A stretch of DNA of 64,000 bases from Sulfobacillus benefaciens (lineage in GTDB: Bacteria > Bacillota > Sulfobacillia > Sulfobacillales > Sulfobacillaceae), in the NCBI GenBank assembly GCA_003023725.1, contig PXYT01000012.1:42548-106547 (forward strand). Direction: 5' to 3'. Under the pieces are notes generated by a model. That model saw only the letters and a list, made by a program, of their open reading frames with translations. It searched no databases and had not been told where the DNA came from. A program made the position numbers and the translations under genes. Below, piece by piece: positions 10,391 to 19,150 of this stretch. Every line of letters starts with the position of its first letter. Position 1 is the stretch's first letter.

Positions 10391-13129
10391 CTACAGCCTT
10401 CCTTTCACAACACCATAACATCGCTCACACAGATCCTGATGATCTGGATATCTCCCCACCTCCGAAGTGTAACGCCAGCACCTGTTACATCGGTTCCATG
10501 ATGTGCGATCGGCTTTACACGAAATTTCGGTTCCTGTTTCCACATCAATGTGAGCGACCATAACCATTTCTGTCAATAATCCTCGCTCGGATTCGGTGAC
10601 GGCCGAATCGTCTTGCGGAACCGTCAAATGCACCGTGGCCTCCAACGAGTTTCCAATCGTCTTGTTCTCCCGGAGTTGTTCCAAGGTCTTGAGGATGACC
10701 TCCCGGTAAGACAATAACCGTGCCATACGCATAGACTCCTCATGCTCATATCCAATGGCCCACGTCTGCGGCCATTGCAACAAATGAACGGAGGGCGGAC
10801 TGGCGGAGTCTTTGGGCAGGTAGCGGTAAATTTCTTCGCTGGTAAAAACTAAAATCGGAGAGATCGCCCGCACCAACACATCCCCCATGTACTTCAAGAC
10901 GGACAAGGTTTCTTGCCGGAGCGGATCCTGGGAAGCTAAAGTGTAGAGCCGATCTTTAATCACATCAAGATAAAAACTCGACAGTTCCGTGGTAAGCAGT
11001 CGAACCAGACTATGCACAACCTGATGAAATGTGTAACTTTCATAGGCCTGTCGTGCTTCACTTGTCCATGAGTTGAGCGTATCCACAACCCAGCGATTCA
11101 AAGGGTCATGAAGCGTCTGGGGCTGTTCTAACCCCTCTCGATTGCCTAAGTTTCCGAGAATGAATCGAAACGTGTTGCGGATCTTTCGGTAGCTTTCCGC
11201 CAGTTGGCGCAGGATTTCATCCGAAATTCTCACGTCATTGCGGTACTCGGAACTGGCCACCCACAGTCGTAAAATGTCTGCGCCGTACTGTTTGACAATG
11301 TCCATGGGGTCAATCGTATTTCCCAGCGACTTATGCATTTCCTGTCCAGATTTGTCGAGAACCATCCCGTGGGTCAGAACCATACGATAAGGCGCTTCTC
11401 CTTTCGCTGCCACAGCAGTGGTGAGGAGACTGTTAAACCACCCTCGGTACTGATCATTGCCTTCCAATACAAGATCTGCGGGCCAGCTTAAACCTCTGGA
11501 TTCTCCCAATACGGCGGCCTGACTGGAACCCGAATCCAGCCACACGTCAAAAATATCGTGTTCCTGGGTCAGTTTACTGCTGCCGCAGTGAGGGCACCGG
11601 TAATTCTCCGGTAAAAAGTAGGAAGCCTCGTGCCGCCACCAGGCACCCGAACCCTCACGGGCAATTATCTCAGCCACGTGACGAATCAATGGAGCCTCCA
11701 AAATTGCCTCTTGACAGTCCTCGCAGTAAAACGCAGGAATGGGAACCCCCCAGACTCGCTGTCTAGACAGACACCAGTCTTCTCGATTCTCCACCATTTG
11801 GCGCATACGTTCTCCGCCCCAATTCGGATCCCACTTCACCGGATGAATCGCTTGCGTCAAACTCGTTCTCAAACGGTCAACCGACAAAAACCACTGTTTT
11901 GTAGCTCGATAAATCACCGGGTTTTTGCAGCGCCAACAATAGGCATATTGGTGCGTAAAATCGTCGTGTCGGATTAAATGTCCGGTTTCCTCCAACTGCG
12001 CCATCACCAGAGCATTTGCTTCCTGATAGAATACCCCTTCCACCAGGGGAGTTCCCTTCATAAAACGTCCCTGGTCATCAATGGGTTGTACCACCGGCAA
12101 ATGGTATTTCCTTCCGACTTCGAAGTCTTCCATGCCGTGTCCGGGTGCCGTGTGAACCAAACCCGTCCCGCTCTCGCTGGTGACGTGTTCGCCGAGAATC
12201 ACCGGTACATCGTGACCTAGATAGGGATGTTGGGTGACAACCCCTTCCAATTCTTGTCCGGTCCATGGTCCAAAACGCTCACGGACCTCCCACCTCATGA
12301 GATCTATCAGCTGGGTTGCTAGGTTTGCCGCGACTAATACACGACCGTGTTGACTAGTCTCCAGCACCTCATACATCAGCTCGGGATTTACCGTAATGGC
12401 CACATTGGCGGGAATGGTCCAGGGAGTTGTTGTCCACACAACGGCTCGTGTTTCAACGGGCAAAGGGCCGCGATCATCGTCCTTCACAGGAAAGGCCACA
12501 TAAATGGCATCGGAGCGGTGACTGTGGTACTCGATTTCACCTTCCGCCAAGGCGGTCTCACAATGAGGACACCAATAGACCGGGCGCAGATCACGGTAAA
12601 TGAGGCCCTTTTCCACCATGGCCGCAAAAACACCAAGTTGAGCCCCTTCATATTCGGGGCTCATCGTCACATAGGGATGGTCCCAGTCTCCCAAGACGCC
12701 GAGACGTTTAAACTCTTCCGTCATCACACGAATATAATGGGTAGCAACCCGACCGCACTCCTCACGCAAGTCAAGTGGCTCAATTTGATGCTGTGAAACG
12801 CCAAGTTGTTTTAAAGCCCGCATTTCAATGGGCAGTCCATGGGTATCCCATCCGGGAACATAGACAACATCACGTCCCGCTAATGACCAGTATCGGTTTA
12901 TCATGTCCTTCAGAATCTTGTTCAAAGCTGTTCCCGTGTGAATATCTCCATTGGCGTATGGTGGACCGTCGTGCAGAACAAACTTCGGCTGATTGGCACG
13001 CTCCCTTCGCTGCATCTGGTAAAGATTCATTTTGTCCCACTCAGAAAGCCATTGTGGTTCCTTTTCGGGCAAATTGGCTTTCATGGGAAAAGACGTTTTA
13101 GGTAAATGCAACGTGTTCCGATAATCCAT
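10391..13129 (-). CDS. ileS: Isoleucyl-tRNA synthetase
   Basis: Class I synthetase. The ATG at 13129 after GGAGGG gives 912 residues, bacterial IleRS type 1. Seen: the HIGH-like motif GDIHTGTALN (about 64-73), the CP1 editing region (TTTPWTIPANVAI), a KMSKS-position motif reading EMHKSLGN (about 600), and a C-terminal zinc site with CNRCW and CERCYG. The His at the second KMSKS position is a small deviation. A T-box leader directly upstream indicates induction by uncharged tRNA-Ile. The frame is open 6 codons further upstream. Confidence 0.96.
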   Translation of the reverse strand: MDYRNTLHLPKTSFPMKANLPEKEPQWLSEWDKMNLYQMQRRERANQPKFVLHDGPPYANGDIHTGTALNKILKDMINRYWSLAGRDVVYVPGWDTHGLPIEMRALKQLGVSQHQIEPLDLREECGRVATHYIRVMTEEFKRLGVLGDWDHPYVTMSPEYEGAQLGVFAAMVEKGLIYRDLRPVYWCPHCETALAEGEIEYHSHRSDAIYVAFPVKDDDRGPLPVETRAVVWTTTPWTIPANVAITVNPELMYEVLETSQHGRVLVAANLATQLIDLMRWEVRERFGPWTGQELEGVVTQHPYLGHDVPVILGEHVTSESGTGLVHTAPGHGMEDFEVGRKYHLPVVQPIDDQGRFMKGTPLVEGVFYQEANALVMAQLEETGHLIRHDDFTHQYAYCWRCKNPVIYRATKQWFLSVDRLRTSLTQAIHPVKWDPNWGGERMRQMVENREDWCLSRQRVWGVPIPAFYCEDCQEAILEAPLIRHVAEIIAREGSGAWWRHEASYFLPENYRCPHCGSSKLTQEHDIFDVWLDSGSSQAAVLGESRGLSWPADLVLEGNDQYRGWFNSLLTTAVAAKGEAPYRMVLTHGMVLDKSGQEMHKSLGNTIDPMDIVKQYGADILRLWVASSEYRNDVRISDEILRQLAESYRKIRNTFRFILGNLGNREGLEQPQTLHDPLNRWVVDTLNSWTSEARQAYESYTFHQVVHSLVRLLTTELSSFYLDVIKDRLYTLASQDPLRQETLSVLKYMGDVLVRAISPILVFTSEEIYRYLPKDSASPPSVHLLQWPQTWAIGYEHEESMRMARLLSYREVILKTLEQLRENKTIGNSLEATVHLTVPQDDSAVTESERGLLTEMVMVAHIDVETGTEISCKADRTSWNRCNRCWRYTSEVGRYPDHQDLCERCYGVVKGRL

Positions 13130-13147
13130 AACTGTCCCTCCAACCAA

Positions 13148-13391
13148 AAATAAACGTCCCCATATTAAGAAGGGACGTTAAGCCGCGGTACCACCCTTGT
13201 TCCCAATGCATTAAGCGCATTAAGCTCTCGTATGCGTAACGGGCATGTCCGGCTCGAATTACTAAAATTCATTCGAGCACTCATGGGTGATGAGTTCGTG
13301 GGTTCCGTTCCGGCTTTCACCATAAACCCGGTTCGCTGTGCCGGCAATCCCACGACTCGTGTCCCAATCATCGTTTTCAATCGTGTAACGT
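13148..13391 (-). promoter_or_regulatory. T-box leader of ileS (isoleucine specifier)
   Basis: The conserved antiterminator sequence AAGGGTGGTACCGCG lies at 13198-13184. It is followed by a terminator hairpin (ACGTCCC ... GGGGACGT, 13179-13153) with a T-rich tail before ileS. Upstream, Stem I shows the apical GGTGAAAGCCGG and, on its 3' side, GAACTC-ATC-ACCC. ATC at 13291-13289, followed by A, is the likely Ile specifier codon. Uncharged tRNA-Ile should favour antitermination. Confidence 0.93.
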
Positions 13392-13397
13392 ATTTTA
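13392..13397 (-). promoter_or_regulatory. Putative -10 element of the ileS transcript
   Basis: TAAAAT on the minus strand. A weak TTGTTC lies 16 nt upstream, around 13414-13419. It is placed just before the predicted start of the T-box RNA. Position is the main support. Confidence 0.4.
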
Positions 13398-13426
13398 TCA
13401 CATTTCACGGCAGGAACAAGCGAATT

Positions 13427-13894
13427 CTAGGTTTCCACCGTGGCATGGGCTAAGGACGCATCACTCACCAAACGCAACTGTGACTCCAACAGACTTTTCA
13501 CTTGCGCCCGAAATTTCTCGGATTCATAGCGCAACTGAACCAATTGGGTTTCCACCTCCCGGGCCCGCGATTCGGCCTGGCGAACGATTTCCTCCGCCCT
13601 GGCCTCCGCCTCCCGAACGATCAACTCGGCTTCCTTTCGGGCGGCCGTTTTCACCTCTTCTGCGGTTTGCTGGGCAATCACCAGCGTATTTTGCAAAGTG
13701 GCTTCCAGTTTCCGGTACTGTTCCAGCCGCTCCGTCATTCCCGACGTATTTTCTTTGAGTTCGTCATTTTCTTTAATGAGCGCCTCATAGTCTCGAACTA
13801 TTTCATCGAGAAATTCGTTGACATCATCTTCACTGTAACCGCGAAATCCGTGTTTAAACTCTTTATTAACAATATCTAAGGGTGTCAGTGGCAT
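13427..13894 (-). CDS. divIVA: Cell division/septum site protein DivIVA
   Basis: 155 residues. The conserved N-terminal membrane-curvature domain is clear (MPLTPLDIVNKEF, then GYSEDDVNEFLDEI). A long coiled coil of Ala/Glu/Arg-rich heptads follows (about 30-135). DivIVA marks negatively curved membrane at the septum and poles and, in sporulating bacilli, helps anchor the chromosome at the pole. It is the last gene of the ylm group, with ileS next. Confidence 0.95.
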   Translation of the reverse strand: MPLTPLDIVNKEFKHGFRGYSEDDVNEFLDEIVRDYEALIKENDELKENTSGMTERLEQYRKLEATLQNTLVIAQQTAEEVKTAARKEAELIVREAEARAEEIVRQAESRAREVETQLVQLRYESEKFRAQVKSLLESQLRLVSDASLAHATVET

Positions 13895-13909
13895 AAAGTC
13901 CTCCCGCGC

Positions 13910-14200
13910 TTAAAACCTTGCCAGATATAAAAACATTCTTACCAAGACGAACGATGCGATGTCCACCAGGAAAAAAGCAATTAATGGCGACAAATCCAAC
14001 ATACCGACCAGCGGTACTCTCCGGCGGATGGGGGCCAAAATCGGTTCCGTCAGCTGCGTCGAAATATACGCGGCCTTGTCCCATAAACCCGCCGACCGCG
14101 GAGGAAAAAAACTCGCCACAATCCGAATCATCAGCACGACATAAAACACATCTTGCAGAATGTGAACCGTATCCGCGAGGTGTGTAAAAATAAGATTCAC
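13910..14200 (-). CDS. yggT: YggT-family membrane protein
   Basis: 96 residues with two hydrophobic segments (about 12-32 and 68-90). Between them is the signature R...SFFPP and the LTEPILAPIRRRVP motif typical of YggT (YlmG). The family is membrane-bound, sits beside sepF in many Gram-positives and in chloroplast genomes, and is linked to division or envelope assembly; its biochemical role is not known. It overlaps sepF by 4 bp and precedes divIVA. Confidence 0.93.
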   Translation of the reverse strand: MNLIFTHLADTVHILQDVFYVVLMIRIVASFFPPRSAGLWDKAAYISTQLTEPILAPIRRRVPLVGMLDLSPLIAFFLVDIASFVLVRMFLYLARF

Positions 14201-14634
14201 TTATTTAAGCTCCGTGTCCATCCTGGCGTGTCTTCGTGATCTTCACTGGCAACTTCTACATTGTTGGGCGTAACCAAAAAAATATTATCTCCCACTTTGC
14301 GCAGGCCGCCATCGAGGGCATAGGCGACACCGGACAGGAAGTTTAATAACCGTTGACCCGCACGTTCCTCCGCCAAGTCGAGATTCACAATGACCGGCCT
14401 ACGTCCTTTAACCTGGTCAGCGATAGCCTGACCATCTTCTAAGGTTCTAGGATGCATCACCACCACGCGAAATCCTCGAGACCCAGGCAGACTGACAATG
14501 CTTCCGCGTTTCTTTTGGGGCACCTCATCTTCCCAGTCTGAAGCCGCCGCCACTTGCTGAGTGTCCAGCTCCTCTTCTTGAACTTCTTCCAATCCTACAA
14601 AATTGAGAAATTTCCCGACGATACCTGATTTCAC
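14197..14634 (-). CDS. sepF: Cell division protein SepF
   Basis: 145 residues. There is an N-terminal amphipathic membrane-targeting helix (MKSGIVGKFLNFVGL), an acidic linker, and the C-terminal SepF core (about 65-135) with RPVIVNLDLAE and the RLLNFLSGVAYALDG segment. SepF bundles FtsZ and tethers it to the membrane, overlapping in function with FtsA. The order ylmE-sepF-yggT-divIVA is conserved. It overlaps yggT by 4 bp. Confidence 0.95.
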   Translation of the reverse strand: MKSGIVGKFLNFVGLEEVQEEELDTQQVAAASDWEDEVPQKKRGSIVSLPGSRGFRVVVMHPRTLEDGQAIADQVKGRRPVIVNLDLAEERAGQRLLNFLSGVAYALDGGLRKVGDNIFLVTPNNVEVASEDHEDTPGWTRSLNK

Positions 14635-14647
14635 TCCAACACCCTCC

Positions 14648-15343
14648 TTACAGTACTCCGGTTTTTGGCCTTGCTCCGAAAAGCGCGGTACCCAAGCGAA
14701 TCATCGTACTGCCTGCTTCCAGAGCCCATTCAAAATCCTCGGACATCCCCATCGACAATTCATTTAGAGGTGCCCAAGGGAATCCCTCTTTTTGAGACAT
14801 TCGCCACAATTCTCCAGTTTCCTTCATGAGATCACGATTTTTTTTGTTTTCCTCGATATCTTTGTCTGCTGATGCCGGAAAAAGTGCCATCATTCCCACG
14901 AAAAGCAAATTATGCCACTGCTCTGCTTTTGCCAAAAACGGCCTCACGTGTTCGAACATCAAGCCGGTCTTAGTTTCTTCCCGACCGGCATTAACCTCCA
15001 GCATGACCGGCATAGTCCGGTTTAAGCGCCGGTTCAAAGCTTCGGCTACCCGTTCACTATCTATACTATCAATGCCGTCAAATAGATCTATGGCGTATTT
15101 TACCTTGTTCGTTTGCAGATGTCCAATCATGTGCAAGGGAACCGCAAGTTTGTCACGGTATTTGGCCATGGCCTCCTGGACCTTGTTCTCGCCGACAAGG
15201 TTTACGCCTGCCTCGATTGCAATCTCGGCCTCACGGCGCGTTCTGGTCTTTGTGACGGCCATCAATTTTACGCCCTCGCCGGGTCGCAAATTTTCAATAA
15301 TAGCCAGTACCCGCTGAACATTATCTCTTATCAACTCATACAT
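14648..15343 (-). CDS. ylmE: PLP homeostasis protein, YggS/YlmE family
   Basis: 231 residues, an alanine-racemase-like TIM barrel without the second domain. Pyridoxal phosphate would bind the Lys in KLMAVTKT (about residue 31). Other motifs: GENKVQEA, HMIGHLQTNK and ELSMGMSEDFEWA near the end with the phosphate-binding Ser/Gly. The family buffers PLP and affects amino acid and coenzyme pools. It overlaps ylmD by 13 bp, within the ylm group. Confidence 0.94.
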   Translation of the reverse strand: MYELIRDNVQRVLAIIENLRPGEGVKLMAVTKTRTRREAEIAIEAGVNLVGENKVQEAMAKYRDKLAVPLHMIGHLQTNKVKYAIDLFDGIDSIDSERVAEALNRRLNRTMPVMLEVNAGREETKTGLMFEHVRPFLAKAEQWHNLLFVGMMALFPASADKDIEENKKNRDLMKETGELWRMSQKEGFPWAPLNELSMGMSEDFEWALEAGSTMIRLGTALFGARPKTGVL

Positions 15344-16125
15344 ATAAAACCTCCCATACGGCCGGTTCGCCCATGGTCCCGGCGGTACGAGAAAAATTGG
15401 TCACGGTGACAGGCCGTACAAAGTCGGGAAATGTCGATATGCGCTTCAGGTATTCCTGCCCGAACAAATTGTGCCCGGTTCGCCTCCCAGAGATCAAGAA
15501 AATAGTGTCCTTCCCGTGCTGGAACTAAGGGAGATTGAGCGCCTAGGAGTTCATCGAATCGGCAAGCCACGGTGTCATCCACTTCATAACAGCAGGGGCC
15601 GATCGAGGGGCCCATACCAATTTCAATATCTTGAGGATCAATCCCTGCCTCTTTCAACAGGCTAACGGCGCGCAGTTGCACGCCCTTGACAGTGCCCCGC
15701 CATCCGGCATGCAAAAGACCCACTATATGGTGCCGGGGCACGGCAATAAAAATGGGAACACAGTCCGCAAAACCCATGCCCAACACCACGTCGGTTCGGC
15801 GGGTCAAGAGGCCGTCCAGTCCTGGCAAGGCATCGGCCGATCGGAAAGCCCCCTTGGACGCATCGGCAGTTTCCACCCATCCAACCCGGTTATGATGAAC
15901 CTGCTCAGCCATAACCAGTTGGTCCATTTTTCTGTCTACGACATCCATAATCCGCTGACGATTTGCTGCCACTGCTGCCGGCGAATCGGTGACGTTAAAA
16001 GACAGATTCAAGGTATCAAACGGGGGCATCGACACACCACCTAGGCGCGTTGTAAAAATGGCCGTTATTCCTTCTTGAGTGTTCCAACTGACAAAACGGG
16101 AATCACGCTGTACCCATTGCGACAT
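15331..16125 (-). CDS. ylmD: Laccase-domain protein, purine nucleoside phosphorylase/peptidoglycan editing factor family
   Basis: 264 residues from the ATG at 16125. An ATG at 16146 and the ORF limit at 16209 are alternatives, and I am not certain which is used. Seen: the YfiH/YlmD signature with metal ligands His (AEQVHHNRVGWV), Cys (GMGFADCVPIF) and His (GLLHAGWRGTVKG), and a C-terminal CTACHRDQFFSYRRD. Family members have purine nucleoside phosphorylase/adenosine deaminase-like activity; a peptidoglycan editing role is described in E. coli (PgeF). The start site has only a distant SD. It is followed by ylmE with a short overlap. Confidence 0.88.
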   Translation of the reverse strand: MSQWVQRDSRFVSWNTQEGITAIFTTRLGGVSMPPFDTLNLSFNVTDSPAAVAANRQRIMDVVDRKMDQLVMAEQVHHNRVGWVETADASKGAFRSADALPGLDGLLTRRTDVVLGMGFADCVPIFIAVPRHHIVGLLHAGWRGTVKGVQLRAVSLLKEAGIDPQDIEIGMGPSIGPCCYEVDDTVACRFDELLGAQSPLVPAREGHYFLDLWEANRAQFVRAGIPEAHIDISRLCTACHRDQFFSYRRDHGRTGRMGGFICMS

Positions 16126-16443
16126 CCAGGGACCTGCCCTCCTCATCAAATTCCCGCCACGGGAGACATAGCTGGGTATTTGTTTCCATTTTAGCATAGG
16201 TTGCATCAATCTGAGTTCTGGAAACGCGCAAGAAGGCTCCGGTCCTTGACAGTTCCCTTAGGCAAGGAATTCCGGGGTGCCTCGCAGCCAATCGGGTCCT
16301 GAAGAACAAAAATCGCCGCCCCTCAAACGGACACAATCGCCGCCATGAAAACGGGTTCGTAACAATGGCCATTTTCACGGAGGCGACTGCAGCGACAAGC
16401 GAAATGTGAGGACAACTGATATTCAGCCGTGATTGACGGATCC
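16126..16443 (-). other. Non-coding interval upstream of ylmD
   Basis: 318 bases between ylmC and the chosen ylmD start. A minus-strand ORF (16378-16103) crosses it but lacks a good ribosome site and any family resemblance. I see no clear terminator or promoter. Confidence 0.4.
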
Positions 16444-16704
16444 TTAACTATCCGCCGTCTGCGCTGTTGACGGCTGCAACTCCACCAAGATCACATCCTG
16501 TCCAATCTTTCGAATCTGATCCCAATTAATCACCGTGTCTCTCTCACGTCCGAACAGTCCCAGCAGATGGCCGGAGCCGAGAACAATGACGGATTTGATA
16601 TGTCCGCCCTCCAGGTCCAACTCGAGGTCTCCAACGAACCCTAAGCGGCGGCCATCTGTGACATTGACCACGTCCTTAGTTCGTAACTCGGAGGTCTTCA
16701 GCAT
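16444..16704 (-). CDS. ylmC: PRC-barrel protein of the YlmC/YmxH sporulation family
   Basis: 86 residues. A single PRC-barrel-like domain has the family opening LRTKDVVNVTDGRRLGFVGD and then DLEGGHIKSVIVLG. YlmC/YmxH proteins are small and conserved in spore formers, and sit between the sigG region and ylmD. Their role is not well defined. It starts 64 bp after spoIIR ends. Confidence 0.9.
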   Translation of the reverse strand: MLKTSELRTKDVVNVTDGRRLGFVGDLELDLEGGHIKSVIVLGSGHLLGLFGRERDTVINWDQIRKIGQDVILVELQPSTAQTADS

Positions 16705-16768
16705 TGGGCATCCCCCCGCTATACCATATGAGTCACCTAATCACCCTAGACGGGAACAACTTTGCCTT

Positions 16769-17470
16769 TTACATCCAACCCAGGAGATGATTGACAAAGC
16801 GGGGAAGGGACCATCTCACGTGCAGCTGACCCGAGGACCGAGTTTGCGGAGAAGGGGGAAGCTTAATAGGCACCGCAGGCACTGGCTCTGAGTTTTCCCT
16901 GTGAAATGCCGGTCTCGCTAGAGTGGCCTGACCCTGAGCTCTTGTTGCTGAGACGGCCACCGCATTGCTCATGTCGATAAAACACAAGCTCGGAAACAAC
17001 ACACACCACCAATTGTGTCCCTGGCCCTTTCCGAGTACAACCAGTAAAGCTTGATATTTCCCTGCAGGTAGCACCCATGTGCCGTAAACCTTCGTGGGAA
17101 AATCCGTCCGCGTCAACGAAACATGGGCACGATACGACACATGGTTCACGGACAGAACCTGGTCCGCAGCCCGAGTTATCACCCTCTCGTGCGTTTGAAT
17201 GACCCGCTCAGCCTCCCGGCGTGTTTTCACATGGGCCAGTAAGGGATCCAACTTGGCCAAGACACGGTCGCGCACATCCAGTTTAACGGCCTGGTCCGCA
17301 GGATTGTCGGAATTGGCAATAACTCGGAATCGAATCACCGCGGGTAAGTGAATCGGCATTCTGCGCCTGTGCGATTGACCAGCGACAGAGCCCTGATAGG
17401 GTCCCAGAGCGAATCCAAGAACGTGTATTATCATCAATGCACTGACGAAAATCTGTTTAAATCCGGTCAT
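16769..17470 (-). CDS. spoIIR: Stage II sporulation protein R, pro-sigma-E processing signal
   Basis: 233 residues. There is an N-terminal signal segment (about 5-30), then the SpoIIR core beginning IRFRVIANSDNPADQAVKLDVRD (split here as IRFRVIANSDNP and AVKLDVRD). A Cys pair appears around WWCVLFPSLCF. SpoIIR is made in the forespore, exported to the intermembrane space and activates SpoIIGA to cleave pro-sigma-E in the mother cell. The ATG overlaps the sigG stop (TGATG), so the two are translationally coupled. In B. subtilis spoIIR stands alone under sigma-F; here it is joined to sigG. Confidence 0.93.
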   Translation of the reverse strand: MTGFKQIFVSALMIIHVLGFALGPYQGSVAGQSHRRRMPIHLPAVIRFRVIANSDNPADQAVKLDVRDRVLAKLDPLLAHVKTRREAERVIQTHERVITRAADQVLSVNHVSYRAHVSLTRTDFPTKVYGTWVLPAGKYQALLVVLGKGQGHNWWCVLFPSLCFIDMSNAVAVSATRAQGQATLARPAFHRENSEPVPAVPIKLPPSPQTRSSGQLHVRWSLPRFVNHLLGWM

Positions 17471-18243
17471 CAGATATATTTCCTCATGTTTTTTAATGCC
17501 GCCTTTTCCAATCGCGATACCTGAGCCTGACTAATGCCAATCTCGTCCGCTACCTCCATCTGCGTCTTCCCGTCAAAAAACCGCATCGTAAGGATCATCT
17601 TTTCCCGTTTCGTAAGCCGTCTCATCGCCTCCCGGATAGCGAGACTTTCCAGCCAGTTCCGGTCATGATTTCTTTCATCGCTTATCTGATCCATGACGAA
17701 AATGGGATCGCCAGCGTCATGGTAAATCGGCTCAAACAACGACACTGGTTCTTGAATCGCGTCCAGCGCGTATAGCACGTCTTCTCGTGGTACGCTCAAT
17801 TCTGCCGCAATTTCACTGATCGTAGGTTCTTTGGAATAACGATGCACCAAACCATCACGAACCTGCAGAGCCTTATAGGCGATGTCCCGGAGCGATCTGC
17901 TAACCCGAATCGGGTTGTTGTCCCTCAAATACCGTCTGATTTCACCAATAATCATCGGTACAGCATAGGTGGAGAATTTGACGTTTTGCTTCAAATCAAA
18001 ATTGTCAATCGCCTTCATCAGTCCGATACACCCGACCTGAAAGAGATCGTCGCTATGTTCGCCGCGATTTTGAAACCGCTGAATTACGGACAACACTAGG
18101 CGAAGATTCCCATTGATAAGTTCATCGCGTGCCTTTTCGTCACCGGATTGCATGGCCAAAAACAGTTCACGCATTCGAGTGTTGGCGAGCACCGGCAGTT
18201 TAGCTGTGTTGACACCAGGGATTTCGACTTTGTTCAATGGCAT
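17470..18243 (-). CDS. sigG: Forespore RNA polymerase sigma factor G
   Basis: 257 residues from the ATG at 18243 (GGGGAGG upstream). It closely follows B. subtilis SigG from memory, beginning N-K-V-E-I-x-G-V-x-T-x-K-L-P-V-L. Region 2 holds GNLRLVLSVIQRF and DDLFQVGCIGLMKAIDNFD; the C-terminal HTH has GISQAQVSRLEKAAL. It directs late forespore genes. The reading frame is open 33 codons upstream, but that stretch lies over the predicted promoter and has no similarity. A sigma-F type promoter lies about 50-80 bp upstream, and spoIIR is coupled downstream. Confidence 0.95.
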   Translation of the reverse strand: MPLNKVEIPGVNTAKLPVLANTRMRELFLAMQSGDEKARDELINGNLRLVLSVIQRFQNRGEHSDDLFQVGCIGLMKAIDNFDLKQNVKFSTYAVPMIIGEIRRYLRDNNPIRVSRSLRDIAYKALQVRDGLVHRYSKEPTISEIAAELSVPREDVLYALDAIQEPVSLFEPIYHDAGDPIFVMDQISDERNHDRNWLESLAIREAMRRLTKREKMILTMRFFDGKTQMEVADEIGISQAQVSRLEKAALKNMRKYI

Positions 18244-18296
18244 AGGCGTAGGATTCCTCCCCGGAGTTGTATCGACAACCGACTTCGTTCCATGAG

Positions 18297-18326
18297 CAGT
18301 ATCACCAAAGGAGAAGGAGGATATAC
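18297..18326 (-). promoter_or_regulatory. Predicted sigma-F type promoter of sigG-spoIIR
   Basis: Minus strand GTATA (18326-18322), 15-nt spacer, GGTGATACTG (18306-18297). This fits the sigma-F pattern GYWTA-N15-GGNRANANTW at all positions but the last. It lies between the sigE hairpin and the sigG ATG. In B. subtilis sigG is transcribed by sigma-F, so the position agrees. Confidence 0.65.
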
Positions 18327-18330
18327 ACAA

Positions 18331-18371
18331 AAGCTTCGGCACATGCCAGAAACTGGCACATACCGAAGCTT
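18331..18371 (-). terminator. Long hairpin between sigE and sigG
   Basis: A nearly perfect inverted repeat (AAGCTTCGG ... CCGAAGCTT, with inner TGTGCCAG/CTGGCA arms) and only a TTTT tail on the minus strand. It probably ends the spoIIGA-sigE transcript and insulates it from the sigma-F promoter that starts five bases further on. The weak T-run leaves room for a processing or stability role. Confidence 0.6.
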
Positions 18372-18406
18372 CTTTACCCCGCTAATCGCGACTTGACAAC
18401 CTTTGA

Positions 18407-19150
18407 TTATTCCATGCGGTGAAATTCTCTGCGTAGCCGCTTGATAATGCGTTTTTCCAATCGGGAGATGTACGATTGACTGATGCCCAGGGATTCTGCC
18501 ACTTCTTTCTGCGTCCGTTCGTTACCGTCGACTAGTCCAAAACGCAACTCCATGATGCGTTTTTCACGAGCGTTCAGTTTGTTTAAGGCTCGTTTGAGCA
18601 TCGTTTTGTCGACTTCATCCTCGAGCCTTTTATAAATGGTATCGTTCTCTGTTCCCAGAACATCAGACAAAAGCAGTTCGTTACCGTCCCAATCCACATT
18701 CAGCGGCTCATCAAACGAAACCTCGGACCGAATACGTGAATTGCGCCGTAAATACATCAAGATTTCGTTCTCGATGCACTTCGAAGCATATGTGGCCAAC
18801 TTGATTTTCTTGTCGACCTTAAAGGTATTCACCGCTTTTATTAAACCAATGGCACCAATGGACACCAAATCCTCTATCCCAATACCAGTGTTTTCGAACT
18901 TACGGGCGATGTAGACGACAAGACGCAAATTCCGTTCAACTAAAATGGAGCGTACACTATCCTCCCCATCTCCCAGCAATGAGAGCAGATTCGCTTCCTC
19001 GTCTCCCGTAAGGGGCGGGGGCAGAGCCTCGCTGGAGCCAACGTAGTGAATTTCGACATCTGAGCGGTCCGGTACCAAAATTGATGACAAGAGTCGGCGA
19101 ACACGGTGAAACCACGTCGGATTTTGCTGCGGTTGCCATTCTGCAATCAT
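18407..19150 (-). CDS. sigE: Mother-cell RNA polymerase sigma factor E (pro-form)
   Basis: 247 residues. Nearly all conserved SigE blocks are present: [12 protein letters not shown] (about 36-47), [36 protein letters not shown], and the HTH with [19 protein letters not shown]. The first roughly 30 residues form the pro-sequence removed by SpoIIGA when SpoIIR signals. It overlaps spoIIGA by 4 bp. sigma-E drives early mother-cell genes, including spoVD and spoVE type functions. Length and motifs are normal. Confidence 0.96.
   Translation of the reverse strand: MIAEWQPQQNPTWFHRVRRLLSSILVPDRSDVEIHYVGSSEALPPPLTGDEEANLLSLLGDGEDSVRSILVERNLRLVVYIARKFENTGIGIEDLVSIGAIGLIKAVNTFKVDKKIKLATYASKCIENEILMYLRRNSRIRSEVSFDEPLNVDWDGNELLLSDVLGTENDTIYKRLEDEVDKTMLKRALNKLNAREKRIMELRFGLVDGNERTQKEVAESLGISQSYISRLEKRIIKRLRREFHRME

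Noticed and set aside
16103..16378. 91-codon minus ORF upstream of ylmD
   Set aside because: Different frame from ylmD, no SD, no recognisable domain, overlaps the likely ylmD start.
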